Positions 61,987-64,000 of a stretch of DNA of 64,000 nucleotides are shown one piece after another. Location of the stretch: contig CANMOU010000002.1 of assembly GCA_947499555.1 (NCBI GenBank), forward strand, positions 507,001 to 571,000, written 5' to 3'. The notes beneath the pieces are model-generated. The model did not search any database, was not told where the DNA came from, and saw only the letters and a program-made list of their open reading frames with translations. The translations under genes were made by a program, and so were the position numbers. The stretch's first letter is position 1; each line of letters opens with the position of its first letter. Origin of the DNA: an uncultured Roseovarius sp. Lineage in GTDB: Bacteria; Pseudomonadota; Alphaproteobacteria; Rhodobacterales; Rhodobacteraceae.

Positions 61987-64000
61987 GAGACCTGCCTACC
62001 CAGCGCCAGATTGATGCCGCGCAGCCCAACCGCTCAACCTGGCTGTCCGCCAATGCCGGATCAGGCAAAACCAAGGTCCTCACAGACCGCGTTGCGCGCC
62101 TGTTGCTTGAAGGCGTCGATCCGCAGCACATCCTGTGCCTGACCTTCACCAAGGCTGCGGCAACAGAAATGCAGAATCGGCTGTTCCAGCGCTTGGGGTC
62201 CTGGGCCATGCTCTCTGATGACAAGCTGCGCGGCGTGTTGCAAAAGCTGGGCATCGAAACGGCGATCAGAGGGGATCAACTGAACGAAGCCCGCCGCCTT
62301 TTTGCGACTGCCATCGAAACCCCAGGCGGCCTCAAGATCCAGACGATCCATTCCTTTTGCTCATCGCTCCTGCGTCGCTTCCCGCTAGAAGCCGGCATTT
62401 CTCCGCAATTCGTCGAAATGGACGAACGCGCCGATCAGCGGTTGCGCGAAAAGATCGTTGAAGATATCGCCTCCGGCCCGCAGCAGGACCAGCTGATGGC
62501 CCTCGCCCGACATTTTACCGGTGAAAGCATCTCGGGCCTCACACAGGAAATCGCGAAACATCGCGACGCGTTTCGCCGGGTAGACGAGAATGACATTTAT
62601 CTGTCTCTGAACCTGCCGAAAGACGCGTCCGAACGAACCGCTCAAACACTGGCTTTCGACGGCACTGAGCCCACATTTTGGCCGCAACTTCTTGCGCGTC
62701 TTCGAGCAATAGGTGGTGCAATCTATCCCGCCATGGCCGACCGCCTCGCCACAATCGATCCCGGCGCTCCAAATCAGGCTGACCTCGAAACGCTCTTTGA
62801 TCTTTGCCTCTACAAAAGCAGCAGCGGCCCCAATCAAAAATGGGCGTCGAAATCCGCCAACTTCCCACAAAAGAACCATAAAAACGCAATCGCAGAACTC
62901 GAACCTGTCATTCAACATCTCCACGCCCTCATGGATCGCGTCGCCGATGCGAAAATGACTCTCCTTGCACTTGACACCGCCAGGAAATCCATCGCGCTGC
63001 ACGCGTTCGCGCAAGTGTTTCTTGCGGCCTTTGAGGCGGCCAAACTGCAGCGGGGCCTTTTGGATTTTGACGATCTGATCCTCAAGGCACGCGACCTGCT
63101 GACAGATCGCAAAGTGGCCGATTGGGTGCTCTACAAGCTTGATGGCGGGATTGATCATATCCTCATCGACGAGGCCCAGGACACGAACCCGGCCCAATGG
63201 GAGCTGATCGACCGGCTCTCCGCCGAGTTCACCAGCGGAGAGGGCGCGCAGCCCGACAGGCAGCGCACCATTTTCGTCGTGGGCGACAAGAAGCAGTCGA
63301 TCTATTCCTTCCAGGGCGCGGATTCTGACGGGTTTGATCGGATGCGCACAGACTTCGCCAAGCGGTTCGATGCTCTCCAATCGCCCCTTCAGGATATGGA
63401 GATGGAGTTCTCTTTCCGCTCCGCGCAATGCATCCTCGATGTGGTGGATCAAACCTTCGCACAGCACGAAACAAGCGGGTTCACCCAGAAAGAGCCGCAC
63501 AAAGCCTTCAAATCCGATATGCCCGGCCGGATTGATCTTTGGCCCGTCTTCGAGAAACAGGACGATCCTGAGCCCCCAGACTGGTTCATGCCTGTTGATG
63601 TGACAGCACGTGATGATCCCACCACGCTTCTCGCACGTCAGGTGGCGGAAGAAATCCATGCGATGCTCGGCTCGCCCCTGCCCGACGAGACTGGTCAAAC
63701 GTCAAGGCCAATCATCCCCGGCGATATTCTGATCCTCGTTCAGAGGCGTTCAAGGATCTTCCACGAGATCATCCGCGAGTGTAAGCGCCTCGATCTGCCC
63801 GTCGCTGGTTCCGACAGGCTGCGTGTAACCGCCGAACTTGCCGTGCGCGACCTTCTCGCGCTCTTGTCCTTTCTCGCCACGCCCGAAGATGACCTGTCGC
63901 TTGCCACCATCCTGCGATCTCCGCTATTTGGCTGGAGCGAGGCGCAACTTTTCGATCTCGCGCATGATCGGACACAGAAATTCCTCTGGGCCGAACTGCG
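61983..64000 (+). CDS. addA: AddA helicase-nuclease subunit, N-terminal part (gene runs off the window)
   Basis: Starts at the ATGA overlap with addB and stays open for 672 codons to the window end. UvrD-type motifs are in order: STWLSANAGSGKTKV (Walker A, residues about 20-32), CLTFTKAAATEM (motif Ia), DFDDLI, LIDEAQDTNPAQWELI (motif II), VVGDKKQSIYSFQGAD (motif III). The C-terminal RecB-like nuclease lies outside. AddA drives 3'-5' unwinding and cuts the 3' strand. Confidence 0.96.
   Translation, partial: MRDLPTQRQIDAAQPNRSTWLSANAGSGKTKVLTDRVARLLLEGVDPQHILCLTFTKAAATEMQNRLFQRLGSWAMLSDDKLRGVLQKLGIETAIRGDQLNEARRLFATAIETPGGLKIQTIHSFCSSLLRRFPLEAGISPQFVEMDERADQRLREKIVEDIASGPQQDQLMALARHFTGESISGLTQEIAKHRDAFRRVDENDIYLSLNLPKDASERTAQTLAFDGTEPTFWPQLLARLRAIGGAIYPAMADRLATIDPGAPNQADLETLFDLCLYKSSSGPNQKWASKSANFPQKNHKNAIAELEPVIQHLHALMDRVADAKMTLLALDTARKSIALHAFAQVFLAAFEAAKLQRGLLDFDDLILKARDLLTDRKVADWVLYKLDGGIDHILIDEAQDTNPAQWELIDRLSAEFTSGEGAQPDRQRTIFVVGDKKQSIYSFQGADSDGFDRMRTDFAKRFDALQSPLQDMEMEFSFRSAQCILDVVDQTFAQHETSGFTQKEPHKAFKSDMPGRIDLWPVFEKQDDPEPPDWFMPVDVTARDDPTTLLARQVAEEIHAMLGSPLPDETGQTSRPIIPGDILILVQRRSRIFHEIIRECKRLDLPVAGSDRLRVTAELAVRDLLALLSFLATPEDDLSLATILRSPLFGWSEAQLFDLAHDRTQKFLWAEL

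Noticed and set aside
62385-63698. 437-codon minus-strand frame opposite addA
   Set aside because: Shadow of addA, whose UvrD motifs are beyond doubt.

Overview
The window looks like a chromosomal segment of an alphaproteobacterium, most likely a marine Rhodobacterales (Roseobacter-group) member. The reasons are the RegB/SenC/RegA redox-control locus, the tsaE-amgK-murU-addB-addA string, a TRAP transporter next to an amidase, two polyamine-type ABC operons beside methylamine and N-heterocycle enzymes, a GlcG/malate synthase G pair, DUF2853 and S-adenosylhomocysteine hydrolase. Base composition is moderately GC-rich throughout. I see no insertion sequence, prophage or CRISPR array.

Layout. 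(1) 1-6.2 kb: housekeeping. An EVE-domain gene (cut by the window edge), yciI, gpsA and tsaD form one minus-strand string, divergent from hemD, a COG4223 membrane protein and hemY; tRNA-Thr(CGU) follows. (2) 6.5-12.2 kb: a catabolic string with a TRAP importer, an amidase, a small membrane protein and a 2-hydroxyacid dehydrogenase. (3) 12.5-16 kb: a Sel1-repeat protein, malate synthase G and GlcG. (4) 16.4-22 kb: a MATE exporter, then a cluster that looks devoted to cyclic nucleotides: a membrane cNMP-binding protein, an HD protein with the signature of class I cyclic-nucleotide phosphodiesterases, a DUF3095 protein whose motifs line up with nucleotide cyclases, and a class III adenylate cyclase. 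(5) 22.3-29.2 kb: a type I secretion operon with its cargo, a 1223-residue repeat protein with CHRD segments and RTX-type calcium repeats. (6) 29.6-40 kb: a LysR regulator, then a methylated-amine system. A trimethylamine-dehydrogenase-like flavoenzyme, a Rieske oxygenase and an 80-residue protein face a polyamine-type ABC importer plus a TetR regulator, and a perfect 8-bp inverted repeat lies in front of the flavoenzyme. (7) 40-47.3 kb: an APRT-like and a BtpA-like gene, divergent from a second polyamine-type ABC importer that runs without gaps into a NodB-fold hydrolase, an Fcy1-type deaminase and a DUF1989 protein; this reads as uptake, deamination and ring opening of a small N-heterocycle. 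(8) 47.4-52.5 kb: DUF2853, ahcY, two tandem paralogous small secreted proteins, an FkbM methyltransferase, an HD nucleotidase-like protein and an acetyltransferase. (9) 52.5-64 kb: regA, senC / regB, a PAS protein, tsaE, amgK, murU, addB and the first 672 codons of addA.

The most promising unexplained material is the cyclic-nucleotide cluster at 18-22 kb, above all the DUF3095 protein, and the two amine/N-heterocycle gene sets at 30-47 kb. Functions come from motif reading and family knowledge only; no search or structure prediction was run.
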